Source: Nocardia sp. XZ_19_385 (lineage in GTDB: Bacteria; Actinomycetota; Actinomycetes; Mycobacteriales; Mycobacteriaceae). Taken from it: a stretch of DNA of 64,000 nt. Below are positions 56,136 to 64,000 of this stretch, piece after piece (within the stretch, counting starts at the first letter, position 1; each line of letters opens with the position of its first letter). The stretch lies in assembly GCF_015355755.1 (NCBI RefSeq), contig NZ_JACVEE010000004.1:496001-560000 (forward strand), written 5' to 3'. Position numbers and translations under genes: made by a program. The notes under the pieces are model-generated. The model searched no databases and had not been told where the DNA came from. It saw only the letters and a list, made by a program, of their open reading frames with translations.

Positions 56136-57835
56136 GGCCGGACGGCGGGGACTTCCGCGGGCGGCGGGGTGGCGCGCAACCGCAGCGGGTCCACCTTGCG
56201 CAGCGACATCGCCGCCACTACGGCGGCGAAGATCGCAGCGGCCACGTGCGGGAAGTTGTAGAGCCCGATCGAGCCGTCCGGCTGGAACACCAGCATCAGC
56301 CAGGTACACAGGCCGACCAGCACCATCAGCGTCGTTGTGGAAAGCGCGAAGCCCGCGGCCAGCGCCAGCGGCCAGGAGTAGTACCAGGGCAGCGCGGCGG
56401 GGGACAGGATGACGATGGCGACGAACGCGATCATGATGCCGAGGACGGCTTCGCGTTCGCTGTGCCGGAACCGCCACCAGGTCAGCACCAGTGCCAGTGC
56501 CAGCGCCACCGCACACATCATGCGAGTCACTTCGAGCACGGGATCCCGGCCCAGCGGGGTGACCAAGGCGGACAGTTCCGCGAGGATGGTCGGCAGCGAG
56601 AGCCAGTTGATGATCTTGTTGGAGCCCTGTAGCGCCTGCAACCAGCCGATGCCGACACCCGCGATCAGCGAAGCGGCCGCGAACACGGCGGCGAAGACGA
56701 GCAGGCCCAGACCCGCGATCTTGGCGAAGACGAAGGCCGGATGCGGCATGTCACGTGAGGGCCGGGCCGCGTCGGTATCGACGACCGCGGGGTCGTCGGT
56801 CGGCTTGCCCAGCCGCTCGGCGGCGCGTTTCTCCTTCTCGTGCAGCATCCAGATCCACACCAGGAAGGGCAGTGCGATACCGGCGGTCGCCTTGATCGCG
56901 ACACCGATGGCGACTACCACGATGCCCGCCACATGGTGCCGTTCCAGCACCAGCGCGATGCCGGCACACATCAGGCCGACCATCAGCATTTCGTTGTGCA
57001 CGCCGCCGATCAGGTGGATCAGCACCAGCGGGTTGAGCACCGCCAGCCACAGCGCCACCGTCGGCTTGCCGCCGAGGTGCTTGGTCAGATACGGCACCGC
57101 CCACATCATCAGCGCCAGCCCGGGCAGCATCACCAGGCGCAGCCCGATGGTGCCCGCGACGACGTTGTCGCCGGTGATGGCGGTGATGCCGCGGGCCAGC
57201 AGCAGGAAGATCGGCCCGTAGGGCGCGGTGGTGGTGGTCCAGACCGGGCTCACATTGTCCAGCAGCACACCGGGATTGGCGACCGGGCCGACCGCGTAGG
57301 GGTCGAACCCGTCGCGCAGCAGCGCGCCCTGGGCCAGATAGGAGTAGGCGTCGCGGCTGAACATGGGCGCCGCGAACAGCAGCGGCAGGACCCAGATGCC
57401 GACGATGGCGCGCAGCTCGTTCAGGGTGACCTCGGCGCCGGCGCGGTCGCCGGTACCGATGGTGGTCCGCCCCAGCCGGACCCACGCGGTGATCATGAGC
57501 AGCACGCCGATCCAGACGACCATGCTCGACAGCACCAGACCGTGCCCGAACCGCAGCCACGAGAGATGCCAGGACTCCAGCAGCGGGTCGGTCTTGCGAA
57601 CGCTGCCCGCGCCGAAGCCGCCGAAGGTGATCATGATGGCGCCGACGAAACCCATGAGGGCGGCGTGCCCCTCGGGGCTGCGGATGAAATCGGCGTAGGT
57701 CTGCAGGCGGGACCGTGCGGGTTGCGGTGCCGCGGGCTCGCCGGTGCTCGGGGCTGATCCGTTCGAGCGGCCTGGCGAGTGATCGCCGGCGGTGCTCGGA
57801 TTGCCGGGGGTGACGCGCATGTCCGGGGATGCCAT
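56132..57835 (-). CDS. mptA: Alpha-(1->6) mannopyranosyltransferase (GT-C family)
   Basis: 567 residues, about 13 membrane spans after a Ser/Pro-rich cytoplasmic N-terminus. 'KTDPLLESWHLSWLRFGHGL' and the downstream loops match actinobacterial MptA/Rv2174, which elongates the lipomannan backbone from polyprenyl-phosphate mannose at the outer face. Start ATG 57835 (alternative 57820). It lies between crtI and crtB, an unusual place, but is adjacent to an idsA-like gene as in M. tuberculosis. Confidence 0.9.
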   Translation of the reverse strand: MASPDMRVTPGNPSTAGDHSPGRSNGSAPSTGEPAAPQPARSRLQTYADFIRSPEGHAALMGFVGAIMITFGGFGAGSVRKTDPLLESWHLSWLRFGHGLVLSSMVVWIGVLLMITAWVRLGRTTIGTGDRAGAEVTLNELRAIVGIWVLPLLFAAPMFSRDAYSYLAQGALLRDGFDPYAVGPVANPGVLLDNVSPVWTTTTAPYGPIFLLLARGITAITGDNVVAGTIGLRLVMLPGLALMMWAVPYLTKHLGGKPTVALWLAVLNPLVLIHLIGGVHNEMLMVGLMCAGIALVLERHHVAGIVVVAIGVAIKATAGIALPFLVWIWMLHEKEKRAAERLGKPTDDPAVVDTDAARPSRDMPHPAFVFAKIAGLGLLVFAAVFAAASLIAGVGIGWLQALQGSNKIINWLSLPTILAELSALVTPLGRDPVLEVTRMMCAVALALALVLTWWRFRHSEREAVLGIMIAFVAIVILSPAALPWYYSWPLALAAGFALSTTTLMVLVGLCTWLMLVFQPDGSIGLYNFPHVAAAIFAAVVAAMSLRKVDPLRLRATPPPAEVPAVRP

Positions 57836-57899
57836 GTGGTGTCGGTCCCCCCGGCAAGGTCAGCGGTCGCAACCGCGAGCGAATAGGTCGGCGATCAGT

Positions 57900-59471
57900 T
57901 TAATGCTTCGCTGGGAACCCTAGCGCCATGGTAGGTGCGGTTTCATCCGAAGCAGGCGACACGTCGCCGGTAATACGGGTTGCCGCCAGTTTTCCGGACA
58001 GCAGCACCGTGGGTACGCCTACGCCCGGTGTGGTGCCGCAACCTGCGATAACCACATTGTCGCTGGAGCTCGGCAAGTTGCGCGAACGGAACGGACCGGT
58101 CTGCCGGAAGACGTGCGCGGCGGAGAACGGGGTGCCCGCCAGCATGCCCTGGGCCTGCCAGGTCCGCGGGGTGTCGAGGTGGTCGACGGTGAAGTGCGCG
58201 GCGATGCCGGTGTACCCGCGCTGCTCCAGCACTTCGAGGAGTTCACGCAGATAGGACGGCCCGATCCGATCCCAATCCAGCGGCGCGGCATCCAGATTCG
58301 GGCAGGGCGCCAGCAGCGAGAAGGGTTCGTGCCTGCCGTCCGGGCGAGTGATGTAGAGGCCGGGGTCGGTCAGCGCGGGACGGGTGAGCAGTAGCGACGG
58401 GTCGCTCATCAGCCGGCCGCGGCGCGCGGTGAGCTCGGCGAAGGTGGAGTCCCAGGCCGCGCCGAAGTCGATGGTGTGGTGCGCCTGCACCGGCCAGCTC
58501 GCGGCGATCTCGGCCGGGACGGTGCCGTGCGCGACAACCGCTGAGGGCGAGGCGCGCAGCCACCGCCGGCGGTGCACGCCGAAACGTTCGATCGAACCGA
58601 GGTCGGCGGTGAGCACGACGGCGTCGCAGTCGATGGCCCGGCCGTCGGCGGTGCAGACCCGCCGGGCCCGTCCACCCGCATAGTCGATCCCGACCACCTC
58701 GGTGTTCAGTTCCAGGGTGCCGCCCGCGCCGGTGAACGCCTCCGCCATGGCCGCGGCGACCGCCCGCATGCCGCCTTCCGGGAAGTACACGCCGAGCGAG
58801 GTGTCCATGTGGGGAATCGCCCCGTACACCGCGAGCGCCTCGGCCGGGGGCATGCCCGCGTAGAGCGCCTGGAAGGTGAACAGTCGCGCCAGCCGCTGGT
58901 CCCGCAGGATGCGTCGCACCCGGGCGCCGAGCCTGCCGAAACCGCCGAGCCGCACCAGTTCCAGCAGCGCGGCACGCTTCTTCGGCAGCCGCACCATGTC
59001 CAGCGGCGAATCGAAGTTGGTGTCCATGAACTCGGTGAACTCGGCGGCGTAGATCCGCGCCAGCCAGTCCCGCAGCCGCCGATAGCGCCGCGCCTCGACC
59101 GGCCCGCAGACCCGGGCGACCTCCGCGGCCATGGCGTCGGCGTCGGCGAACACCCGGATGTCGGCGCCGTCGGCGAACCGCGCGTGATAGCTCGGTGCGA
59201 GCTGATGAATGCGCAGCGAGCAGGACTCGGGTGTCCGCTCGACCGCGGCCAGCGCCTCGGTCACCAGCTCGGGCAGGGTCAAAACCGTTGCACCGGAATC
59301 GATCTCGTAGTCGGGCCCGCGATAGACGCCGACCCGTCCGCCGACGTGATCGGCGCGCTCCAGCAGGGTCACGGTGCGCCCGGCGCCCGTGAGATGGAGC
59401 GCCGCGGCGAGCCCGGACAGACCGGCGCCCACTACGACAACCCGATCAGTCGGTCCCGCAACGGTTTTCAT
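57900..59471 (-). CDS. crtI: Phytoene desaturase (CrtI family)
   Basis: 523 residues from ATG 59471, with TAGGAGAG 4-11 nt upstream. FAD-binding 'RVVVVGAGLSGLAAALHL' (about 10-27) and C-terminal CrtI signature 'GCGTTPGVGVPTVLLSGKLA' (about 479-498). It introduces double bonds into phytoene on the way to coloured carotenoids. Upstream is a micro-ORF resembling its own N-terminus (59542-59748). Confidence 0.92.
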   Translation of the reverse strand: MKTVAGPTDRVVVVGAGLSGLAAALHLTGAGRTVTLLERADHVGGRVGVYRGPDYEIDSGATVLTLPELVTEALAAVERTPESCSLRIHQLAPSYHARFADGADIRVFADADAMAAEVARVCGPVEARRYRRLRDWLARIYAAEFTEFMDTNFDSPLDMVRLPKKRAALLELVRLGGFGRLGARVRRILRDQRLARLFTFQALYAGMPPAEALAVYGAIPHMDTSLGVYFPEGGMRAVAAAMAEAFTGAGGTLELNTEVVGIDYAGGRARRVCTADGRAIDCDAVVLTADLGSIERFGVHRRRWLRASPSAVVAHGTVPAEIAASWPVQAHHTIDFGAAWDSTFAELTARRGRLMSDPSLLLTRPALTDPGLYITRPDGRHEPFSLLAPCPNLDAAPLDWDRIGPSYLRELLEVLEQRGYTGIAAHFTVDHLDTPRTWQAQGMLAGTPFSAAHVFRQTGPFRSRNLPSSSDNVVIAGCGTTPGVGVPTVLLSGKLAATRITGDVSPASDETAPTMALGFPAKH

Positions 59472-59541
59472 GGAACTCTCCTAAGCGCATGCCGATACCT
59501 CCGACCACTACGGATGGCCGGAGGTGTCGAACTACAGAGTG

Positions 59542-59748
59542 TTATTCGCCGGTCTGCTCGTCGGCGGTTGCCGTCGCGGCGCAGGACCTCGGCAGTCGGA
59601 TAGCACGGCGGGCGGGCAGCGCCGCACCCATCATGATCCGGCGCTCGGTGAGCACGAAACTCTTGCCACGGCGCTTGGCGGTCGTACGCGGGGCGGGACC
59701 CGCACCGACGGTGATTACTCGATCGGCTGGTCCCACAATGGCTTTCAT
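59542..59748 (-). pseudogene. Micro-ORF resembling the CrtI N-terminus
   Basis: 68 residues. The first 17 (MKAIVGPADRVITVGAG) match 11 of 17 at the start of CrtI (MKTVAGPTDRVVVVGAG), then the sequence turns basic and unrelated. It has an excellent AGGAGG site 5 nt before its ATG, which overlaps the idsA-like stop by 4 bp, so it is almost surely translated. It is either a broken duplicate of crtI left in the operon or a coupling peptide. Confidence 0.55.
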
Positions 59749-60923
59749 GCGGTCCTCCTGGTTGCGGCGAGTGCCATCGCGCGCAATGACTGTTTCGCGG
59801 ATTCGGTGGCGGATGAGGTTTCGATGGCGGCGAGGCCGCGTTCGGTGAGGTCGGCGATGCGGACTTCCACATCGTCGACCGCGCCGAGCTCGGTGAGCAC
59901 GGCGCGCAGGCGCTCCACGTCGTCGGCGCTCAAATCGGTGCCGATGCTGGTGCGCAACAGTTTCGCGGCGGCGACGTCGGTGGCGTCGGCGCGGCGCAGG
60001 GCCTCGGCGAGCAGCACGGTGCGCTTGCCTTCGCGCAGATCGTCGCCGGAGGGTTTGCCCGTGACGGCCGGGTCGCCGAAGACACCGAGCAGGTCGTCGC
60101 GCAGCTGGAAGGCGATGCCGATATCGGTGCCGAACTCGCGGTAGGCCTCGAACAGCCCGGCGTCGGCGTCGGCGATGGCGGCGCCCAGGTGCAGCGGGCG
60201 CTCCACGGTGTAGGCGGCGGTCTTGTACCGGTTGATGCGCAGCGCGGCCTCGACCGAGTCGTCGCCGCCGGCTTCACCGTTGATGTCGAGCAGCTGCCCG
60301 CCCAGCACCTCGGTGCGCATCAGCGCCCAGACCGGGGCGAAGCGGGAGATTGCGGCGTCGTCCAGGCCGGAGGCATGGACCATGTCGTCGGCCCAGGCCA
60401 GGGCCAGATCCCCGATGAGGATGGCGACGCTGGTGCCGAAGTGCGCGGAGTCGCCGGTCCAGCCGCGCTCGCGATGGCGCTGTTCGAAGTCGACGTGCAC
60501 GGTCGGGAAACGGCGCCGGGTGCGCGAGGAGTCGATGATGTCGTCGTGGATGAGCGCGCAGGCCTGCACCAGTTCCAGTGCGGCGCAGGCGCTGAGCACA
60601 GCGGCGGCTTCGGGGGCGTCCGGGTTGCCGCCCGCGCCCAGCCAACCGGTCCAGGCGAAGGCCGGGCGGGTGCGTTTGCCGCCGCGCAGCACGAACAGTT
60701 CGAGCGCTTCGGCGGATTCGACGAACGGGAGGCCCAGCGGCTCGACGGTGGTGCGCTTGGCGGCGAAGAATTCGGTGAGCGCCTTCTCCACCGCGGTGAC
60801 GAAGCCGGGTGCGCCCAGCCGGGGAGTAGCGGAGGCCGCCCCGTTCACCTCGGCGGATCCGTTGGTCGCCGACGACAGGGTTCGGGTCGGGGTACCTGGT
60901 CCGGCGGACAGGGCATCCTCCAA
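59745..60923 (-). CDS. Polyprenyl (geranylgeranyl) diphosphate synthase
   Basis: Up to 392 residues from TTG 60923, the only start left after an in-frame TGA three codons upstream; no ribosome site is seen, and a GTG 25 codons in (367 residues) is possible. First Asp motif 'HDDIIDSSRTRRR' (about 124-136) and second 'QLRDDLLGVFGD' (about 277-288). It makes C20 or longer prenyl diphosphates for carotenoids. The M. tuberculosis neighbour is idsA2. It is the first gene of the crt/mptA operon. Confidence 0.9.
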   Translation of the reverse strand: MEDALSAGPGTPTRTLSSATNGSAEVNGAASATPRLGAPGFVTAVEKALTEFFAAKRTTVEPLGLPFVESAEALELFVLRGGKRTRPAFAWTGWLGAGGNPDAPEAAAVLSACAALELVQACALIHDDIIDSSRTRRRFPTVHVDFEQRHRERGWTGDSAHFGTSVAILIGDLALAWADDMVHASGLDDAAISRFAPVWALMRTEVLGGQLLDINGEAGGDDSVEAALRINRYKTAAYTVERPLHLGAAIADADAGLFEAYREFGTDIGIAFQLRDDLLGVFGDPAVTGKPSGDDLREGKRTVLLAEALRRADATDVAAAKLLRTSIGTDLSADDVERLRAVLTELGAVDDVEVRIADLTERGLAAIETSSATESAKQSLRAMALAATRRTA

Positions 60924-61133
60924 GGTGGATCACGGGCCGCACTGGGGCCAGCACGGCGGAAGTTTGTGTTTTGGGCTCGGGGCCTAGGCGGGATATCAAC
61001 CAGGTCACCGCGAGGGTACTGCCCAGTAAAATCATACGCGCGCCCCCTGTGACCGGCGTCGCCCGGGCTAGCCCTTTTTCCCGCCATTTGGGAGGAAATA
61101 GGTCGAACGTGCAGGTCCCCCTACACTGGACCG

Positions 61134-62105
61134 GTGACTTTCGATGACTTGCGGCGGCCACCGAACGTCTCTGGAACACCTTCGGTTGTACAGAGCTTGC
61201 GATCGCACGGCGGCCGCGCCGTGCCCTTCTCGGTGGAATTCAATCCGCCCCGTGACGCCGCCGCCGAGGCCCGGCTGTGGCGCGCGGTGCGCGAATTCGA
61301 GCGCATGCACCCGGCCTTCGTGTCCATGACCTACGGCGCGGGCGGCTCCACCCGCGACCGCACCGTGCGAGTCACCGGTCAGCTGGCGCAGGAGACGATC
61401 CTGCTGCCGGTGGCCCACCTGACCGCCGTCGGGCACAGCGTTGCCGAATTGCGGTCACTGGTCGGCGCTTACGCCGACTCCGGAATCAAGAACATTCTGG
61501 TGCTGCGCGGCGACCCGCCGGGCGATCCGCTCGGCGAGTGGGAAAAACACCCGCAGGGCGTGGCCTACGCCGAGGAACTGGTGCGCATCGTGCGCGATCT
61601 CGGCGACTTCCACGTCGGTGTCGCCTCGTTCCCGCAGGGCCACCATCGGTCGCCGAGCCTGGACCACGACACCGAGCACCTGGCCGCGAAACTGCGAGCG
61701 GGCGCGGAGTATTCGATCACCCAGATGTTCTTCGACGTCGAACACTATCTGCGGCTGCGGGATCGGCTCGCCGCGTTCGACCCGATCGAGGCGGAGAAGC
61801 CGATCATTCCGGAGTTGATGCCGGTCACCTCGTTGCGCACGGTCGCGCGCGCCGAGGAGCTGTGCGGGCGGTCGCTGCCCGCGCACGTACTGGAGCGGTT
61901 GCACAAGGCCGCCGGTGACGGCGCGGACGAGAACCGGGCCGCGGTGCGCGAGGTCGGTATCGAGATCGCCACCGAGATGGGGCAGCGTCTGATCGCCGAG
62001 GGCGCGCCCTGTCTGCACTTCATCACGCTGAACTTCGCGAAGGCGACCAGTGAGGTGCTCACCAACCTCGGCTACGGGGTGAAGGCGACGCCGCTCAGCG
62101 CATAA
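61134..62105 (+). CDS. metF: Methylenetetrahydrofolate reductase
   Basis: 323 residues from GTG 61134; TACACT ends 6 nt before it, so the mRNA is probably leaderless. TIM-barrel FAD enzyme with 'PFSVEFNPPRD' (catalytic Glu), 'MTYGAGGSTRDRT', 'ILVLRGDPPGD' and 'AEYSITQMFFDVEHYLRL'. It reduces 5,10-methylene-THF to 5-methyl-THF for methionine synthesis. The M. tuberculosis counterpart is Rv2172c, shorter than E. coli MetF-like enzymes of fused type. Confidence 0.92.
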   Translation: MTFDDLRRPPNVSGTPSVVQSLRSHGGRAVPFSVEFNPPRDAAAEARLWRAVREFERMHPAFVSMTYGAGGSTRDRTVRVTGQLAQETILLPVAHLTAVGHSVAELRSLVGAYADSGIKNILVLRGDPPGDPLGEWEKHPQGVAYAEELVRIVRDLGDFHVGVASFPQGHHRSPSLDHDTEHLAAKLRAGAEYSITQMFFDVEHYLRLRDRLAAFDPIEAEKPIIPELMPVTSLRTVARAEELCGRSLPAHVLERLHKAAGDGADENRAAVREVGIEIATEMGQRLIAEGAPCLHFITLNFAKATSEVLTNLGYGVKATPLSA

Positions 62106-62112
62106 ATGCACG

Positions 62113-62142
62113 AAAAGGGGCCGGGTACATCCGGCCCCTTTT
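62113..62142. terminator. Bidirectional terminator between metF and the CocE-like gene
   Basis: AAAAGGGGCCGG pairs with CCGGCCCCTTTT around GTACAT, with a run of T on both sides. The two genes converge. Confidence 0.8.
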
Positions 62143-62150
62143 CTATGCGC

Positions 62151-64000
62151 TCACCAGCCGGGGTTTCCGGCGATCGGCACGTTGACGTAGCTCGGTGCGG
62201 CCGGGTCCAGTTGCAGATGCTGCGGCTTCAACTCCGTCGCATCCAGGAACGGCCGGATCGGCAGACCCTTGGGGTAGTTGCTCGCGAAGATGTCCACCCG
62301 CAGCCGATGCCCTGGCTTCAGGATGGCGTCGGTAGGCGCCAGGCCGATATCGAGCTGGGTGGCTTGACCCGGCACGATCGGCAACCGCTCGGGCAGCGAC
62401 ATTATCGGGTAGGGGTCGGAGTAGTCGCCGTTCGCCGAACGGGCGCTGCGGTTTTCGTCCAGGGTGCGCAGCGAGGCCATCAGCTGTCCGGTGCTCAACG
62501 TGGTCGAACGTCCGTCGGGCGCGACATCGTTGACGGTCACCGTCCAGAATCCATCGGTCGCGTCGTGGATCGTGTTGAGGTGTACCGCGATCGGTCCGGA
62601 GATCGTGGTCGGTTCCGCGACCGGCGCGCTGGTGAACGTGAGCCCTTGTAGCTCTTGTACTCTGGCGTCCTTACCGCAGCCGGTGAACACCAGGATGCCC
62701 GCGGTGCCTTGCGCGGCATCCGCGGAGCACAGGCTCGCCAGGCCGGGCGCGACCGTGAGCCGTCTGGTGTCCGAAGGCGCTCCGGCACTGAGGCTTCCGT
62801 CGTGCACGCTGGTGTTCGTGGTGCCGCTCGCCGCCGCCGACAGGTACATCCGCTGGTGCGTGTGGCCCGGGCGCGGGAAGTCCGCCGCGGTGGTCCAGCC
62901 CGTGCCTTGCTGCCACATGGTGACCGGGCCGTAGCGGTCGATGCCGTTGTCGATGCCCTTGAGCCACTTGTCGAACCAGGCCCGCGTCAGCACATCGATG
63001 CGCGGCGGTTCGCCGTCGCGGCCGCGCATGTCGAAGCCGGCGCTCACGTGGTAGCTGTTGCCCATCACCAGCTGCTTCTGCCCGGGCGGTAGCGGGATGT
63101 CCTGATAGATGCGGGGCTCGCCGTTGGCGAAGTTGTCGTGCCAGCCGCCGATCACCATGGTCGGCACCGTGATTCGGTCTGGATGCCCGAGCCAGGCCTG
63201 CCGGATCGGGCTGGCGGGGTCGAGCACCAGCTCCAGTTCCGGTGGGACGGCGTCGAAGGAGGTGGTGGTCAGGGTCGCGATCGCGATGTCCAGGAACGAC
63301 ATCGGGCTGCGCAGCCGGTCGGCCAGCCACTGGGTGTCGAACTTACCCAGGGCGATGGACACCATATCGGGGGTGAGTTTGAGCAGGTTCACCGCGAGCA
63401 GGTAGGGCGCGAGGATGCCGATGGCGCCGCCGCCCGGGGCGATCATGTCGTGCACCAGATCGTTGCCGGGCACCAGGGGGACAATGGCTTTCAGCGCGGG
63501 CGGTTGCTTCGCCGCGGCCTGCACCTGGTTGATGCCGGAGTAGGAGGCTCCGGTCATGCCGATCTTGCCGTCGGACCACTGTTGTGCGGCGGCCCAGGCG
63601 ATCACCTCCGGGGTGTCGGCCTGGTCCTTCGGGCCCCACGGCTCCCAAATACCTTGGGAGAAACCAGTTCCCCGCACGTCGGCGACGACCTGGACGTAAC
63701 CGCTGCGGATCAGGTTCGGATCCGCGGCGAAGGCGCGTCCGAAACCGCCACCGAGGGTGCGGGTCTGGTCGGTCAGGCCTTCCAGCGGGGTGCCGTTCAG
63801 GCTGAAGTCGCGGAAGACGCCGGTCACCGCGTCCGAGAGCACGGGGACCGACAGCGCTGTCTGCGCGATCATCGAGAGCAGCTTGGTGTACGGCGTGAGG
63901 TTGACGATCGTCGGCAGCGGCGTGGTGACCGGCCCGTTCGCGTCGGCGGGGCGGTAGACGTTCGCCTTCAGGACGGTGCCGTCGCTCATAGTGATCGGAA
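62151..64000 (-). CDS. CocE/NonD (X-Pro dipeptidyl-peptidase S15) family hydrolase, 5' end cut
   Basis: At least 616 residues; the frame continues past the window edge upstream of ATG 63989, and 'ITMSDGTVLKANVYRPAD' is the usual start of the mature domain, so a signal peptide probably lies outside. The nucleophile is in 'GMTGASYSGINQ' (GxSYxG type), with an alpha/beta-hydrolase body and a C-terminal jelly-roll domain ('RLRVDIFASNYPKG'). It is a serine hydrolase for esters, amides or acyl-peptides; the substrate is unknown. Confidence 0.85.
   Translation of the reverse strand, partial: PITMSDGTVLKANVYRPADANGPVTTPLPTIVNLTPYTKLLSMIAQTALSVPVLSDAVTGVFRDFSLNGTPLEGLTDQTRTLGGGFGRAFAADPNLIRSGYVQVVADVRGTGFSQGIWEPWGPKDQADTPEVIAWAAAQQWSDGKIGMTGASYSGINQVQAAAKQPPALKAIVPLVPGNDLVHDMIAPGGGAIGILAPYLLAVNLLKLTPDMVSIALGKFDTQWLADRLRSPMSFLDIAIATLTTTSFDAVPPELELVLDPASPIRQAWLGHPDRITVPTMVIGGWHDNFANGEPRIYQDIPLPPGQKQLVMGNSYHVSAGFDMRGRDGEPPRIDVLTRAWFDKWLKGIDNGIDRYGPVTMWQQGTGWTTAADFPRPGHTHQRMYLSAAASGTTNTSVHDGSLSAGAPSDTRRLTVAPGLASLCSADAAQGTAGILVFTGCGKDARVQELQGLTFTSAPVAEPTTISGPIAVHLNTIHDATDGFWTVTVNDVAPDGRSTTLSTGQLMASLRTLDENRSARSANGDYSDPYPIMSLPERLPIVPGQATQLDIGLAPTDAILKPGHRLRVDIFASNYPKGLPIRPFLDATELKPQHLQLDPAAPSYVNVPIAGNPGW

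Overview
The window is high-GC actinobacterial DNA, most likely from a mycolic-acid-containing member of the Mycobacteriales and probably Nocardia or a close relative. The evidence is an aa3/bc1 respiratory set with a diheme QcrC and three-helix QcrA, PimB' and MptA mannosyltransferases, NlpC/P60 wall hydrolases, PknL with its partner DNA-binding protein, and gene content that follows the Mycobacterium tuberculosis region Rv2172c-Rv2216 (recalled from memory, not searched). About 54 protein genes are supported, plus a few small ORFs, two genes cut by the window ends, and several families of non-coding hairpin repeats. No rRNA, tRNA, CRISPR array or intact transposase gene was seen.

Layout. 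1-1.0 kb: the start of a GNAT acetyltransferase running off the left edge, then an array of hairpin repeats. 1.0-14.5 kb: central metabolism (VOC protein, TIGR01777 epimerase, lipoyl acyltransferase E2, leucyl aminopeptidase, GcvT, IlvE, MBL hydrolase) and cobalamin lower-ligand assembly (cobU-cobT-cobS). A secreted beta-helix protein with a 32-residue hydrophobic peptide lies at 4.7-5.9 kb. 14.5-15.6 kb: a second hairpin array. 15.6-23.2 kb: a GlxA-type regulator divergent from two overlapping 53-residue membrane proteins, then DUF3043, an Fe-S carrier, adenosine kinase, asparagine synthetase, and ctaC-ctaF. 23.2-29 kb: an accessory stretch (degenerate SDR plus FAD oxidase, ABC1/UbiB kinase-like protein, Spo0M, DUF4189). 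29-48 kb: an envelope and respiratory block (PlsC, Fic, ROK kinase, ArsA/SRPBCC operon, PimB', MA-like peptidase, two NlpC/P60 proteins, exonuclease/GIY-YIG protein, trpD, ctaE-qcrCAB). 48-64 kb: exoribonuclease, DAHP synthase, a second asparagine synthetase with a TetR regulator, pknL, and a prenyl/carotenoid operon holding mptA (idsA-like, crtI, mptA, crtB), then metF and a CocE-type hydrolase cut by the right edge.

How the genes work together. ctaC, ctaF, ctaE, qcrC, qcrA and qcrB supply most of the bc1-aa3 supercomplex from two loci. PlsC, PimB', MptA, ArsA/SRPBCC and the NlpC hydrolases form an envelope set. idsA-like, CrtB and CrtI form a carotenoid pathway. Compared with M. tuberculosis order, the block from PlsC to qcrB (29.1-48.0 kb) looks inverted, with both ends at convergent genes that share similar terminator hairpins.

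The least explained signals are: (i) a hairpin element with two 24-nt arms and a 17-nt loop, in ten good copies at three intergenic loci, two of them higher-order tandem arrays; (ii) a composite three-hairpin repeat that now supplies the last codons of ilvE; (iii) twin translationally coupled membrane micro-proteins; (iv) a Fic gene with a 19-bp palindrome inside the spacer of a leaderless promoter; and (v) a micro-ORF resembling the N-terminus of CrtI.
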